A stretch of DNA of 64,000 nt. Origin: Paenibacillus puerhi. Its GTDB lineage: Bacteria; Bacillota; Bacilli; Paenibacillales; NBRC-103111. The DNA lies in the NCBI RefSeq assembly GCF_009846885.1, contig NZ_WUWM01000002.1:327297-391296 (forward strand), given 5' to 3'. The notes beneath the pieces are model-generated. The model saw nothing but the letters and a program-made list of their open reading frames with translations. It ran no database searches and had not been told where the DNA came from. The position numbers and the translations under genes were made by a program. Of this stretch, positions 8,895 through 17,990 are shown one piece after another. The stretch's first letter is position 1; every line of letters starts with the position of its first letter.

Positions 8895-8930
8895 AGCGTA
8901 CTCCCTATTTAAGTTAAGTTCATGTATGAG

Positions 8931-9632
8931 TTAGAACAGTTTCATGATGCCCATAATAATAAGAACAAATCCGGGTATTACGGACAGCGGACGCATCCAC
9001 GAGAAGCCAGCATACCGAAATCCGGTGCGTAAGCCCATGCTCAAAAATATACCGCTGGCCAGGGCGATGACCGCAGCCGTCAGCCATGGCGTAAAGCCAA
9101 GCAGAGCCGCACCGACCCCTGCGCCAAAAGCATCCAGGGACAGCGCCATTCCGAGCAAGGTTGCCTCATACGCGGAAATAATGCCTGATCGATCCATATC
9201 CGCGATCGACGGTTTTCGAAGGATTTGGATAACAAGCCCGAACCGCCTGAGCTCGATATAGATGATTTCCTTCGTACTCACAGGCACCTGAACCGGCTTC
9301 AAGGCTTCCCCCGGCTCCGGACGAGCTTCGGATTCGGCTTCATCCGAGCCCGCTTCTTCCTTATGCTGCTGATACAGTTGATACCAGGCCCATAATCCGA
9401 TGCCGACCAGGATAAACGCTCCTATATTTTGGGCCAGCCCCGGATGCACCCATTCGCTCATCCAAGCGCCGATCTGCATGGAAATAAAAATTACCAATCC
9501 CGAGCAGCACGAAATAATTGCGATGGATAATAAGGGGATCCGGATCTTGCGGAGCCCGTACGTCACCCCTACGCCAAAACCGTCCAAGCTAACCGCCAAG
9601 GCCAATAACAACAGTGAAACAACCGGCAGCAT
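8931..9632 (-). CDS. ytaF: Sporulation membrane protein YtaF (MntP-like)
   Basis: A protein of 233 residues with about six membrane helices in two similar halves (SLDGFGVGVTYG and SLDAFGAGVGAALLG). A polar, acidic linker separates the halves at about residues 95-120. The repeated Asp-containing motif links it to MntP-type cation exporters. YtaF is known from Bacillus as a sporulation-associated protein of unclear function. A GGGAAAGG ribosome-binding site precedes the ATG. It lies between mutM and coaE, as in Bacillus. Confidence 0.93.
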   Translation of the reverse strand: MLPVVSLLLLALAVSLDGFGVGVTYGLRKIRIPLLSIAIISCCSGLVIFISMQIGAWMSEWVHPGLAQNIGAFILVGIGLWAWYQLYQQHKEEAGSDEAESEARPEPGEALKPVQVPVSTKEIIYIELRRFGLVIQILRKPSIADMDRSGIISAYEATLLGMALSLDAFGAGVGAALLGFTPWLTAAVIALASGIFLSMGLRTGFRYAGFSWMRPLSVIPGFVLIIMGIMKLF

Positions 9633-9789
9633 ATGCCTTTCCCTCCCAGCAAATGAAACGGCGTACCGACCTACTGGAGGCAGTCGCGCGTCTCCACGAT
9701 GTTATACGCACAGCCTGCTCCGTAACAAAAAGGGCAGCGGGCTGGGCGGCTCATGGCTTACTATATGGGAGTTCTAGGCTCTTGGTGCA

Positions 9790-10641
9790 TTAATTTTGGT
9801 TACGTCGCGTGCGTCCCGGCTTTTGGCAATGGGGGCAGAAATGCGTTCCGCGTCCCGCTACGACGGTTTTCTCGATAGGCCCGCCACAAGTATGACAAGG
9901 CTCTCCTTTGCGACCGTACATGCGCAGCTGATGCTGAAACATGCCCATTTCGCCTTGACCGTTCACGTACGATTTAATCGACGAGCCGCCCACAGCCACC
10001 GCATCGCGGAGCGTGGACACAATCGCTTCATGAAGCTTGGCCCATTCCTTGGCCGTAAGCGTATTGGCCTCGCGTTCCGGATGGATACCCGCCAGATACA
10101 GGGACTCATCCACATAAATATTCCCGATCCCCACGATATATTCCTGGTTCAGCAGCAGCGGCTTAATCTTTGTCGTCCGTTTGCCCAGTCTGTCACGGAA
10201 AGCCTGCAAGGTGAAAGCTTCGTCGAGCGGCTCCAAACCGAGCTTGACCAGCGGTTTTTCATTCAAATCCTGATCTTTGTCGAAGATATGCATCGTACCG
10301 AACTGGCGCACATCTTTATAGCGGAGCTCGCTTCCATCCGTAAAATAAAAGATAACATGCGTATGCAGCTCCACCGGCTCTCCCGATTGATATACCCCAT
10401 AACGCCCCTCCATACGGAGATGAGAGACCAGCGTGTAATGATCGAACATCAGACGGAGAAATTTGCCGCGGCGCTCCACCGAGCGGATCGTTTCCCCTTC
10501 CAGCAGGGCAGCAAACATCTGGATATCGTCAGGCCGTTGAATAATGCGCGGCAGCAGCACCGCGACACGTTCTACGGTCTTGCCCACGACCAACTGCTGC
10601 AGGGTTCGGCGGACCGTTTCCACCTCGGGTAATTCTGGCAC
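9790..10641 (-). CDS. mutM: Formamidopyrimidine-DNA glycosylase (MutM/Fpg)
   Basis: A protein of 283 residues starting at GTG with AAAGGATG upstream. The N-terminus PELPEVETVRR supplies the catalytic Pro and Glu after Met removal. The conserved Lys is in RRGKFLRL, the helix-two-turn-helix region contains GIGNIYVDE, and a C-terminal zinc finger is present (CHTCGGPIEK...CPHCQ). It removes 8-oxoguanine and formamidopyrimidines and nicks the abasic site. It lies directly after polA, as in Bacillus. Confidence 0.98.
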   Translation of the reverse strand: MPELPEVETVRRTLQQLVVGKTVERVAVLLPRIIQRPDDIQMFAALLEGETIRSVERRGKFLRLMFDHYTLVSHLRMEGRYGVYQSGEPVELHTHVIFYFTDGSELRYKDVRQFGTMHIFDKDQDLNEKPLVKLGLEPLDEAFTLQAFRDRLGKRTTKIKPLLLNQEYIVGIGNIYVDESLYLAGIHPEREANTLTAKEWAKLHEAIVSTLRDAVAVGGSSIKSYVNGQGEMGMFQHQLRMYGRKGEPCHTCGGPIEKTVVAGRGTHFCPHCQKPGRTRRNQN

Positions 10642-10708
10642 AACATTCCATCCTTTCTTAACGGCAAGGGAAGACAGCCGGCCTTCCTAGACCAGCAGGT
10701 CTGTTCCC

Positions 10709-13450
10709 TTACTTCGCTTCGTACCAATTGGCTCCATCGTCGACCTCCACCTTAAGAGGCACATCAAGCTTCAGCGCCGATTCCATGACCTCGGCGACCA
10801 TCGTTTTCATGAGCTCGACCTCATCGTCCGGCACCTCGAATACCAATTCGTCATGCACCTGCAGCAGCATCCGGCTGCGGACGCCTTCGCTAGCCATACG
10901 CTGATCCAGTTGAACCATAGCCAGCTTGATGATATCGGCAGCCGTCCCTTGGATCGGCGTATTCATTGCGGTTCGCTCGGCGAAGGAGCGGAGATTGAAA
11001 TTCGACGCCGTAATTTCCGGCAAATACCGGCGGCGGTTCAGCAGAGTTGTGACGTAACCGTCCTGCCGGGCCATGGAAACAATATCATCCATATACTTGC
11101 GAACTCCCTGGAAGACGGCGAAATACTGCTCGATAAACCGTGCCGCATCCTTCCGGGTGATATGCAGATTCTGGGATAACCCGTAATCGCTAATCCCGTA
11201 CACAATCCCGAAGTTAACCGCCTTGGCTTGACGGCGCATGTTCGAATCCACGTCCTCCGCCGACACGCCGAACACATCCATAGCGGTCTTCGTATGAATG
11301 TCCATATTATCGCGGAAAGCCTCGATCAGCTTCTCATCCTGGGAGATGTGCGCCAGCACTCTCAGCTCAATCTGCGAATAGTCGGCAGTCACGATTCGCC
11401 AGCCCGGCTGCGATGGCACGAATACTTTGCGGATCTTGCGCCCTTCCTCCAGCCGGATCGGAATGTTCTGCAGATTCGGATATTGGCTGCTGAGCCGTCC
11501 GGTTGCTGCAATGGTTTGCCGGTAATACGTGTGAACCTTGCTCGTATCCGGCCGCACCTCCTTCAGCAGCCCTTCCACATAAGTGGACTGCAGCTTGGCC
11601 AATGTCCGGTAAAGAAGAATATGCCCGATCATCGGGTGATAAGGCTCCAGCTTCTCCAGCACCTCGGCATCGGTCGAATAGCCGGTCTTTGTTTTTTTCA
11701 CGACAGGCAGCTGCAGCTTATCGAACAGAATCTCACCAAGCTGCTTGGGCGAGTTGATGTTAAACTCCATGCCCACGGCTTCGTAAACATTCTGCATGAT
11801 CTCTTCAATACGTCGATTAAGCTCGGCGCCATATTCCCTGAGTTCTCCGGTATCCACTTGGATGCCCTTCCGCTCCATCGAAGCCAGCACGAGCGCAAGC
11901 GGAAGCTCCAGCTCAAAGAACAGCTCACTCATGGAGCTTGCCTCAAGGGCTTCCTGGAGCTTTGGAGTTAACCGATGCACCGCCTCCGCCTTGCGGCCCA
12001 TGAACGCACATAGCGAATCCTGATCAGGCAGCTTGAACTTGGCTCCTTTGCCGAAAAGCTCTTCGTCAGCAGGCAATGCCGGCAGGCCGTAACGCGAGGT
12101 TAAGCCGCTGAGCGTCAGTGCAGATTCTGTAGGATCAAGCAGATAGCCGGCTAGCAGCACATCGAAGTCCACGCCATTCAGCTCTATGCCCTTCCAATAC
12201 AGCGCGAGGACTGCCCGATGGAGATCATAGATGGACACAGCTTTATCCTCGCTGGCAAGCCATTCGCGTAGGGGTGCCGCTGCGGTACTCACGAGAGCCT
12301 CGAAAGGCACGTAGTAAACCTTGGCCCTCAGGTCCGTATGGACGTCAGCGGCCTGCTCCATCTCCTTATCCTGTACGAAAAATGCAAGGCCGAGCAGCTC
12401 CGACGAATGCGGGTTTTCGCCGATAACCTCTACATGCAGCGCCTTGACGGACGGAAGCACTCCGATGAGCTTGTCTAGTACTTCAGCCTCTGCCGTCCAT
12501 ATACATTCGGCATAGGTTGTGTCAGCCTCTTGAGCTTCGCCCCCAAGAGTATCCAAGGAACCGCTTCCGGTTCCGTACAAGCCGAGCCGTTCCAGCAGCG
12601 ACTTAAATTCCAGCTTGCGGAAGGTATCGCCCAGCAGTCCTTTGTCATAACCGCTGTATCCCAGCTCCGAGAGAGGAAAATCAATCGGAACCTCGCGGTG
12701 AATCGTCGCCAGCTCCTTGCTCATGCGTGCATCCTCGGCATGCGCGGCGACCTTCTCCCCCATCTTACCTTTGATGCTGCCGGCGTTCTCAAGCACTTGC
12801 TCAACGGACCCATACTCGTGAAGCAGCTTCAATGCCGTCTTCTCGCCGACGCCCGGAATACCGGGAATATTATCGCTGGCATCCCCCATCAGACCTTTCA
12901 GATCGATGATTTGATGAGGCTGAAGACCGTATTTTTCTTGGATATGCGCCGGATCAAACATTTCAATTTCACTGATCCCTTTGCGCGTTAAAGCGATATT
13001 CACCTTGTCTGAAGCCAGTTGAAGCATATCCTTGTCACCGGTAACGACGATAGCCTCATACTCTTCGCTTTCATCTACAAGCTTTGTAACTGTCCCGATA
13101 ATATCGTCCGCTTCAAAGCCGTCGAGCTCGAATTGCTTAATTCCAAAGGAAGCGATGAGCTCGCGCAAAAGCGGGAATTGCTCGGAAAGCTCAGGCGGAG
13201 TCTTCTCTCTTGTTCCTTTATATTGGGCATAGCCCTCATGTCGGAAGGTTTGCTTGCCAGCATCGAATGCTACCAGAAAATGCGAGGGCTCATAATCCTC
13301 CATTAGCTTTAACAGCATAGTAGTAAATCCGTATACGGCGTTCGTATGCAGCCCCTTCGAGTTGCTGAGCAGCGGAAGGGCAAAAAAAGCGCGATAAGCA
13401 ATACCGTTCCCGTCAATAACGATTAACTTCGATCTGGACAACGACAACAC
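10709..13450 (-). CDS. polA: DNA polymerase I
   Basis: About 913 residues. The 5'-nuclease domain is N-terminal (IDGNGIAYRAFFALPLL, GFEADDIIGT). A degenerate 3'-5' exonuclease domain occupies the middle: where the DxE motif is expected I read LHVEVIGENPH, so proofreading is probably absent, as in other Bacillales enzymes. The polymerase domain has motif A DYSQIELRVLAHIS, motif B RRQAKAVNFGIVYG and motif C VHDELVFE. The protein fills gaps and removes RNA primers. The start is uncertain: GTG at 13450 is given, but TTG at 13441 has GGGGTG six bases upstream. The open frame continues upstream without family similarity. Confidence 0.97.
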   Translation of the reverse strand: MLSLSRSKLIVIDGNGIAYRAFFALPLLSNSKGLHTNAVYGFTTMLLKLMEDYEPSHFLVAFDAGKQTFRHEGYAQYKGTREKTPPELSEQFPLLRELIASFGIKQFELDGFEADDIIGTVTKLVDESEEYEAIVVTGDKDMLQLASDKVNIALTRKGISEIEMFDPAHIQEKYGLQPHQIIDLKGLMGDASDNIPGIPGVGEKTALKLLHEYGSVEQVLENAGSIKGKMGEKVAAHAEDARMSKELATIHREVPIDFPLSELGYSGYDKGLLGDTFRKLEFKSLLERLGLYGTGSGSLDTLGGEAQEADTTYAECIWTAEAEVLDKLIGVLPSVKALHVEVIGENPHSSELLGLAFFVQDKEMEQAADVHTDLRAKVYYVPFEALVSTAAAPLREWLASEDKAVSIYDLHRAVLALYWKGIELNGVDFDVLLAGYLLDPTESALTLSGLTSRYGLPALPADEELFGKGAKFKLPDQDSLCAFMGRKAEAVHRLTPKLQEALEASSMSELFFELELPLALVLASMERKGIQVDTGELREYGAELNRRIEEIMQNVYEAVGMEFNINSPKQLGEILFDKLQLPVVKKTKTGYSTDAEVLEKLEPYHPMIGHILLYRTLAKLQSTYVEGLLKEVRPDTSKVHTYYRQTIAATGRLSSQYPNLQNIPIRLEEGRKIRKVFVPSQPGWRIVTADYSQIELRVLAHISQDEKLIEAFRDNMDIHTKTAMDVFGVSAEDVDSNMRRQAKAVNFGIVYGISDYGLSQNLHITRKDAARFIEQYFAVFQGVRKYMDDIVSMARQDGYVTTLLNRRRYLPEITASNFNLRSFAERTAMNTPIQGTAADIIKLAMVQLDQRMASEGVRSRMLLQVHDELVFEVPDDEVELMKTMVAEVMESALKLDVPLKVEVDDGANWYEAK

Positions 13451-13634
13451 CCCATTCGTACAAACTTTCCTGCTACCTCCATGATAGCATAGGAGCAGGA
13501 AAGAAAAAAACATCGCAAAAAAGAAGCGGAAAGAGGGGTGACCCGCCTGCCAACCGCATATTAATGAAAGAACTCGATCCTTTCCGCGCATGTGATTCAG
13601 AATGCCGATGCGCCAGTGAATCGGAGGGATGAAC

Positions 13635-14393
13635 GTGAATGAAGCGAAGCCGCTGAGCGGCAAGCAAGTCATTTTCTTTGATGTCAATCAAACACTCGTG
13701 TTGCAGGGACTGAGCTTCGAGGCTTGCTTTCGGGAGGTTTGGGGGGCGTATGCGGCACGATGGGAAGCGGCTGCGGGGGAAAGCGACAAATTGTGGGAGG
13801 CATATATTACCCGTTGGCATCAGCGCAAAAAAGCCCGGGCTACGTTCAAGCAGCTCGATGAACTGCAGCAGCAATGCCTGCGCGAAGCTTTTCTCGAGCG
13901 CCGGATCCCTGTGTCAGGCGCGATGGTGAACAGCTTTTTGCAGGAGGTGCTGCAGCTGCAAATTTCGGCCAAGACGATGCCGCCGCGTACGCAGGAAACG
14001 CTCTCGCTGCTTGCCCCGCGCTATACCTTGGCTATCATAAGCAATAGCCCCCGGGTAGAGGTTCTCCTATTGCTCGAACGCTTTGGGCTTCAGACCTTCT
14101 TCCCGCCGGAACGCATCTATACAGCCTTGAAGCCTGCGGACAAGAAGCCTGCTCCTGTACTGTTCAAGTCGGCCTTGCATGCACTCAGGCTCACACCTCG
14201 TCACGCGGTCATGGTAGGTAACTCCTGGAGGCATGACGTATGCGGGGCAGTGAAGGCCGGGATGGATGCCATCTGGCTCCACGAGAGCGGAGATCCGGCG
14301 CTCGAGTCTCCCAAGATTAACCGGCAAAGGCTAGGCAAGCGTCAAGTTTATCTTATCAAACGAATAGAGCAAATGCTGGGCTTGTTTTCCTAG
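13635..14393 (+). CDS. HAD-superfamily hydrolase-like protein
   Basis: About 252 residues. HAD motifs are readable: motif I FFDVNQTLV near residue 15, motif II IISNSPR, a motif III Lys in the KPADKKP region, and motif IV VMVGNSWRHDVCGA. Motif I has Asn where most phosphatases have the second Asp (DxDxT). That Asp normally acts as general acid, so phosphatase activity may be altered. I prefer the GTG at 13635 because GGAGG sits at normal spacing; the ATG at 13629 is only one base from it. The gene is divergent from polA and convergent with the EAL-GGDEF gene (one base between stops). Substrate unknown. Confidence 0.85.
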   Translation: MNEAKPLSGKQVIFFDVNQTLVLQGLSFEACFREVWGAYAARWEAAAGESDKLWEAYITRWHQRKKARATFKQLDELQQQCLREAFLERRIPVSGAMVNSFLQEVLQLQISAKTMPPRTQETLSLLAPRYTLAIISNSPRVEVLLLLERFGLQTFFPPERIYTALKPADKKPAPVLFKSALHALRLTPRHAVMVGNSWRHDVCGAVKAGMDAIWLHESGDPALESPKINRQRLGKRQVYLIKRIEQMLGLFS

Positions 14394-14394
14394 G

Positions 14395-16215
14395 CTAGGT
14401 AATGCCAGACGTTCCTTGCCAGCACGCAGCGCCGCATTCCCCTGCTTGGTCACAGAATACAACGCTGCCTCGATGCGCTTTTGATTTCTTCTTCAGCCGC
14501 GCCGCAGTCAGTGAGATTTGCTCCGGCGTGACATGCCTTCCCGATTCGCAGACCACCAAGGACAACGACAGCGTTACCCCGTCGCTATCTACTTTATTGC
14601 CGTGACGGTCCTCGACATAGGTCCAGCTCTCGACCTCGTAGAAGGCCGATACTCCTGCATCGAAACGCCTGATCATTTCCTGGCACAGCCTCTCCGAATC
14701 CGGGCAAGCCGTAATCGCGATAAAATCATCACCGCCGATATGACCGACAAAATCGTAAGGCGACCCCATCATCTGAATAGAGTACTGGATACAATCGGCC
14801 GTAAATTGAATCAATTGATCTCCCTTGTGAAAACCATAGCGATCATTGTACCATTTGAAAAAATCCAAATCCGCATAAATGACGGAAAATCGGCCTTCGC
14901 TAGCCAGTCGCCTCTTAATCTCCCGGTTGATTTGTAGATTCCCGGGCAAACCTGTTAAAGGATTCGCCACTTTGGCATTTTCCATCTTGGCGTTCGTGAT
15001 GCATTCCAGAATCGTTCTTACGGATGCCATTCCATGCATTTGCCCGTTTGAGGTAATGATGACCAGATCGTACAAATGACCGCTGTCCCGGCTTGTCGCA
15101 AGCTTCGAGACGAGTTCGACCGGCTTCCCCTCATCCACGATCAAGGGATCGTCGTCCATCAATTGATCGATTGGCCTGTTCCAGAATAATGAGTATCCAT
15201 ACTGGCCTGCCAGCTGCTGGAACAGCCGTTCTCTCATGATGAGACCTACGGGTCTCCCTTCCTTCACTACGACTGCACCCTGGGCCTCCACTCGGCTCTT
15301 AAAATAATTCGCTACAAGCGAGATCGGCGTCCCCGCTTCGAAGGTCGGGCTGGGCGCCGCCAGCTCGCCGATCGTCAGGATATGTCCCGTCCAATCCAGC
15401 ATACTTCGATGCTCGACGATTTGACGCCGGATGTCCTGCGGTATATCGATTGGTTTCTCTGCGGATGGTCTCCCCAGCAAATAGCCTTGACCGTAATGAA
15501 CCCCCATTCTTGTCAGCTTCATGAGTTCGTCAGGCGACTCGATTCCTTCAGCTATCAGATAGATGCCCAACTTGTCTGCAAAAGTAACCAGCGTCTCCAA
15601 AATATATTCCTTGGACTTGCTTCGGTGCATGCCGGCAATAAGCGACTTGTCTGCCTTAATATAATCGGGACCGAGCTCCGCTATGGCCTGAAGAGAGGAA
15701 TACCCGGCTCCCGCATCATCGATGGCAATCCGATATCCCTGCTGTCTGTAGTGATCCAGCACTCTTTTAGCTGACGCAAAATCCTCAATCGAGCTCCTCT
15801 CCGTAATCTCAAACACGACGTTTGAAGGCCTCAAGCCGCGGGCGGTCAGGAGCTCCAAGGTCTTGCCCGGAGCAAATAACGGATCATTCAGTATTTCAGC
15901 CGATACGTTAATAAACAATAATTGCTTCTCATGGTTAAGTCTGACCCCTTCGATCGCTTTGGCACGGGCCAGCCGATCGAGCGGATACAGCAGTCCTTCC
16001 TGTTCCGCAATAGAAAACATAGGCAGCGGCGAACGAAACCTGCTATCCTCGGGTCCCCGGGTCAGAGCTTCGTAACCGGCAATTTCCCCATCCCGCAAAG
16101 AAACGATCGGCTGGTACACGGAGCGTATCGACTGTTGTTGAATAATATGCTCAAGCTCCTCCCGAAGAAGCGTGAGCTCATCGGTTGATTCCTTCCACCC
16201 TCGTTGTGCTGCCAT
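14395..16215 (-). CDS. EAL-CBS-GGDEF cyclic-di-GMP signalling protein
   Basis: About 606 residues. The EAL phosphodiesterase domain is at about residues 20-265, with YEALTRG, FINVSAEIL, FEITERSS, IDDAGAGYSS, AEGIES and QGYLLGRP, so most metal ligands are present. Two CBS-like repeats at about 275-405 may bind nucleotides. A C-terminal GGDEF domain has the active site written GGDDF and YADLDFFKWYNDRYG. It could both make and break c-di-GMP. The ATG at 16215 has GTGAGG upstream; ATG or GTG at 16221-16227 are alternatives. No membrane segment is seen, so it is cytosolic. Confidence 0.92.
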   Translation of the reverse strand: MAAQRGWKESTDELTLLREELEHIIQQQSIRSVYQPIVSLRDGEIAGYEALTRGPEDSRFRSPLPMFSIAEQEGLLYPLDRLARAKAIEGVRLNHEKQLLFINVSAEILNDPLFAPGKTLELLTARGLRPSNVVFEITERSSIEDFASAKRVLDHYRQQGYRIAIDDAGAGYSSLQAIAELGPDYIKADKSLIAGMHRSKSKEYILETLVTFADKLGIYLIAEGIESPDELMKLTRMGVHYGQGYLLGRPSAEKPIDIPQDIRRQIVEHRSMLDWTGHILTIGELAAPSPTFEAGTPISLVANYFKSRVEAQGAVVVKEGRPVGLIMRERLFQQLAGQYGYSLFWNRPIDQLMDDDPLIVDEGKPVELVSKLATSRDSGHLYDLVIITSNGQMHGMASVRTILECITNAKMENAKVANPLTGLPGNLQINREIKRRLASEGRFSVIYADLDFFKWYNDRYGFHKGDQLIQFTADCIQYSIQMMGSPYDFVGHIGGDDFIAITACPDSERLCQEMIRRFDAGVSAFYEVESWTYVEDRHGNKVDSDGVTLSLSLVVCESGRHVTPEQISLTAARLKKKSKAHRGSVVFCDQAGECGAACWQGTSGIT

Positions 16216-16227
16216 ATGCATCCTCAC

Positions 16228-16400
16228 TTTTCTTCGTTTGGCGACCGCTACTTATTACCTACTTTAGCATAGGACTTTCAACCCCGTGTTAACTCCGCAT
16301 GCATTTATGTAAATGTGTTGTAAACATTTTTTATGGCTTTGAGGAATGTCAGGGAAACCCTGCTTTACTCAGCTTCAGAGTCTGACTGTCTGTCTGACCG
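16228..16400. other. Intergenic, upstream of the EAL-GGDEF gene
   Basis: The 5' region of the EAL-GGDEF gene on the minus strand. No gene is seen. The sequence becomes rich in CTGTCT-like motifs toward the tandem repeat that follows. Confidence 0.4.
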
Positions 16401-16480
16401 ACTGTCTTACTGTCTTACTGTCTTACTGTCTTACTGTCTTACTGTCTTACTGTCTTACTGTATTACCGTCTAACCGTCTG
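16401..16480. repeat. Octanucleotide tandem repeat, unit ACTGTCTT
   Basis: Seven perfect head-to-tail copies of ACTGTCTT (16401-16456) are followed by three degenerate copies. Related CTGTCT words flank it on both sides. It lies in the 430-bp gap between the EAL-GGDEF gene and the transposase-like gene. Such arrays are prone to slippage. Confidence 0.95.
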
Positions 16481-16605
16481 TTTCTCTGATTGTCTAACTG
16501 TTTACTTGCTTTTTCAGCCCCTTTGAGGAATTATCCCCATCGCTCAGTAGGCAAAATATAAAAGGAAAGATTGATAGAAAAGCAAATATATGTTATATTA
16601 TATAG

Positions 16606-16617
16606 GAACAAATGTTC
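16606..16617 (+). promoter_or_regulatory. LexA/DinR-type SOS box candidate
   Basis: GAAC-AAAT-GTTC is a perfect palindrome with the core GAACNNNNGTTC of the Bacillus LexA (DinR) site. It lies immediately after AT-rich TATATTATAT (a candidate -10) and 43 bp before the start of the transposase-like gene. A 12-bp match can occur by chance, so this is a candidate only. Confidence 0.5.
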
Positions 16618-16659
16618 TTATTTTTTCCAACAATGTCGTAAAGGAACGGGGGGACGTGC

Positions 16660-17568
16660 ATGGAAAAGAACGCTATGGACTTTGATTATTTCCGCCGGTT
16701 TTATGCAGACGAAGCAGCCTGCGAGAACACCCTGTTCTCAGCCAAGTGGCCCAACGGTTTTACGTGTAGCTTGTGCGGGCATCAGCATGCCTACCGGATC
16801 CGTACGCGGCGGTTGCCGCTATTCGAATGCAGACACTGTGCGTTCCAAGAATCTTTGATTGCCGGAACTGTGATGGAAGGCAGTAAAACAGCTCTAAGCA
16901 AATGGTTTATGGCCATCTTTCTTGTATCGGATACTTCTTGCAGCATAAATGCCCGTCAACTCAGCTCTATCATTGAGGTCACCTACAAAACCGCATGGCT
17001 CATCCTGCACAAGCTTCGTCATGCCATAACCCTATCCAATGACCAGAAGCTATTAGCGGGCATTGTTCGAGTCAATGTCGCCTCGTATGGCCGTCCCCGG
17101 TATTGCAGCAGCGTTCAGCATCCTCGTCAGCAGCTGCTTTTTATCGGCGCAGCCCTGGATGATAGCGGCGATCCTGTTCATCTTAAGATAAAGAAAGTGC
17201 CTGCTGAGCATTCGAATGGCAACTCCGTTCGCTCCAGTGGTAAAGAACACTTCAACAAGAGCTGTATCTCCCCCAGGCAAACCGAATCCGAGTTCGTGAC
17301 GGCCCCATTCAGCCCGAAGCGTTTTCGCGATTTGCATGCAATCGCCCTTATAGCCGGTAGTTGGCTTAATCGAACCTTTCATGGTATCGGCCCTAAGCAT
17401 CTGCAGGCATATCTGGAAGAATTCACTTACCGGTACATGCTTTCCAGATCAGACCGCTCTCCCTTTTCATCGCTCTTGAATCTAATGGCCGCTTCGCCTC
17501 GAACCACTTATTTCCGGATCGTCCATCCGGGCTTCTTTTCCACAGGCATGGCTTCTCCTGCTGGATAA
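16660..17568 (+). CDS. Degenerate IS1595-like transposase (possibly domesticated)
   Basis: A protein of 302 residues with a good ribosome-binding site (GGGGGGA). The N-terminal zinc ribbon (CSLCGHQHAYRI...CRHCAFQESLIAGTVMEG) and the helix region before the catalytic domain match ISXO2/IS1595 transposases. So does the C-terminal GIGPKHLQAYLEEFTYRY. The catalytic positions look lost: the first block reads VRVNVASYGRP where active enzymes have VDETYxGG, and the second block reads LHAIALIAGSW instead of HTNxxEGFW. No terminal inverted repeats were found. The frame is nonetheless open over its full length, which suggests either a recent relic or a retained DNA-binding function. Confidence 0.75.
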   Translation: MEKNAMDFDYFRRFYADEAACENTLFSAKWPNGFTCSLCGHQHAYRIRTRRLPLFECRHCAFQESLIAGTVMEGSKTALSKWFMAIFLVSDTSCSINARQLSSIIEVTYKTAWLILHKLRHAITLSNDQKLLAGIVRVNVASYGRPRYCSSVQHPRQQLLFIGAALDDSGDPVHLKIKKVPAEHSNGNSVRSSGKEHFNKSCISPRQTESEFVTAPFSPKRFRDLHAIALIAGSWLNRTFHGIGPKHLQAYLEEFTYRYMLSRSDRSPFSSLLNLMAASPRTTYFRIVHPGFFSTGMASPAG

Positions 17569-17689
17569 GCTTTGTTTTTTCTTGAACCCACATAACGATA
17601 TCCTGAACGGCGCTATTTAGCAGGAACTAGCCAGGTGCTACTTTCTTTCAGAGAAAGCTAATTCGATTATCGTTCTTCTATGAGGTCAT

Positions 17690-17990
17690 ATGAGCGTTCA
17701 TTCAGCGGGTCACATTAGTGTTCTTTCATTGGGTCATATAAGCGAATCTTTCACTGGGCACATTAGCGTTCTTTCGTTGGGTCATATTAGCCATCATTCA
17801 TTGGTTATATCCGTGTTCATTCATTGCTCACATTAGCGTCATTCATTGGTTACATTTGTGTTCATTCATTGGCTCACCTTAGCGATCATTCATTGGTTAC
17901 ATTTGTGTTCATTCTTTGGCTCACCTTAGCGTTCTGTCATTGGGTCACATTAGCATTCTTTCATTGGAAACTTTAGCATTCTTTTATTTG
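17690..17990. repeat. Degenerate minisatellite, about 12 units of 22-26 bp
   Basis: A succession of units resembles GTTCATTCATTGG followed by GTCACATTAGC. Two unit types alternate in the middle (ending TTACATTTGT or CTCACCTTAGC), giving a dimeric repeat of about 47 bp around 17840-17935. No reading frame is preserved. It lies just downstream of the transposase-like gene. Confidence 0.88.

Noticed and set aside
9796..10632. Long open frame on the plus strand opposite mutM
   Set aside because: It mirrors the mutM codons, has no ribosome-binding site and shows no family motif; the same holds for long frames opposite polA, dnaE and pyk.
16228..17690. Complete insertion sequence around the IS1595-like gene
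   Set aside because: I found no matching terminal inverted repeats or target duplication on the two sides, so only the gene is annotated.
16401..17990. CRISPR array, considered for the two repeat tracts
   Set aside because: Units lie head-to-tail without unique spacers of constant length, and no cas genes are present.
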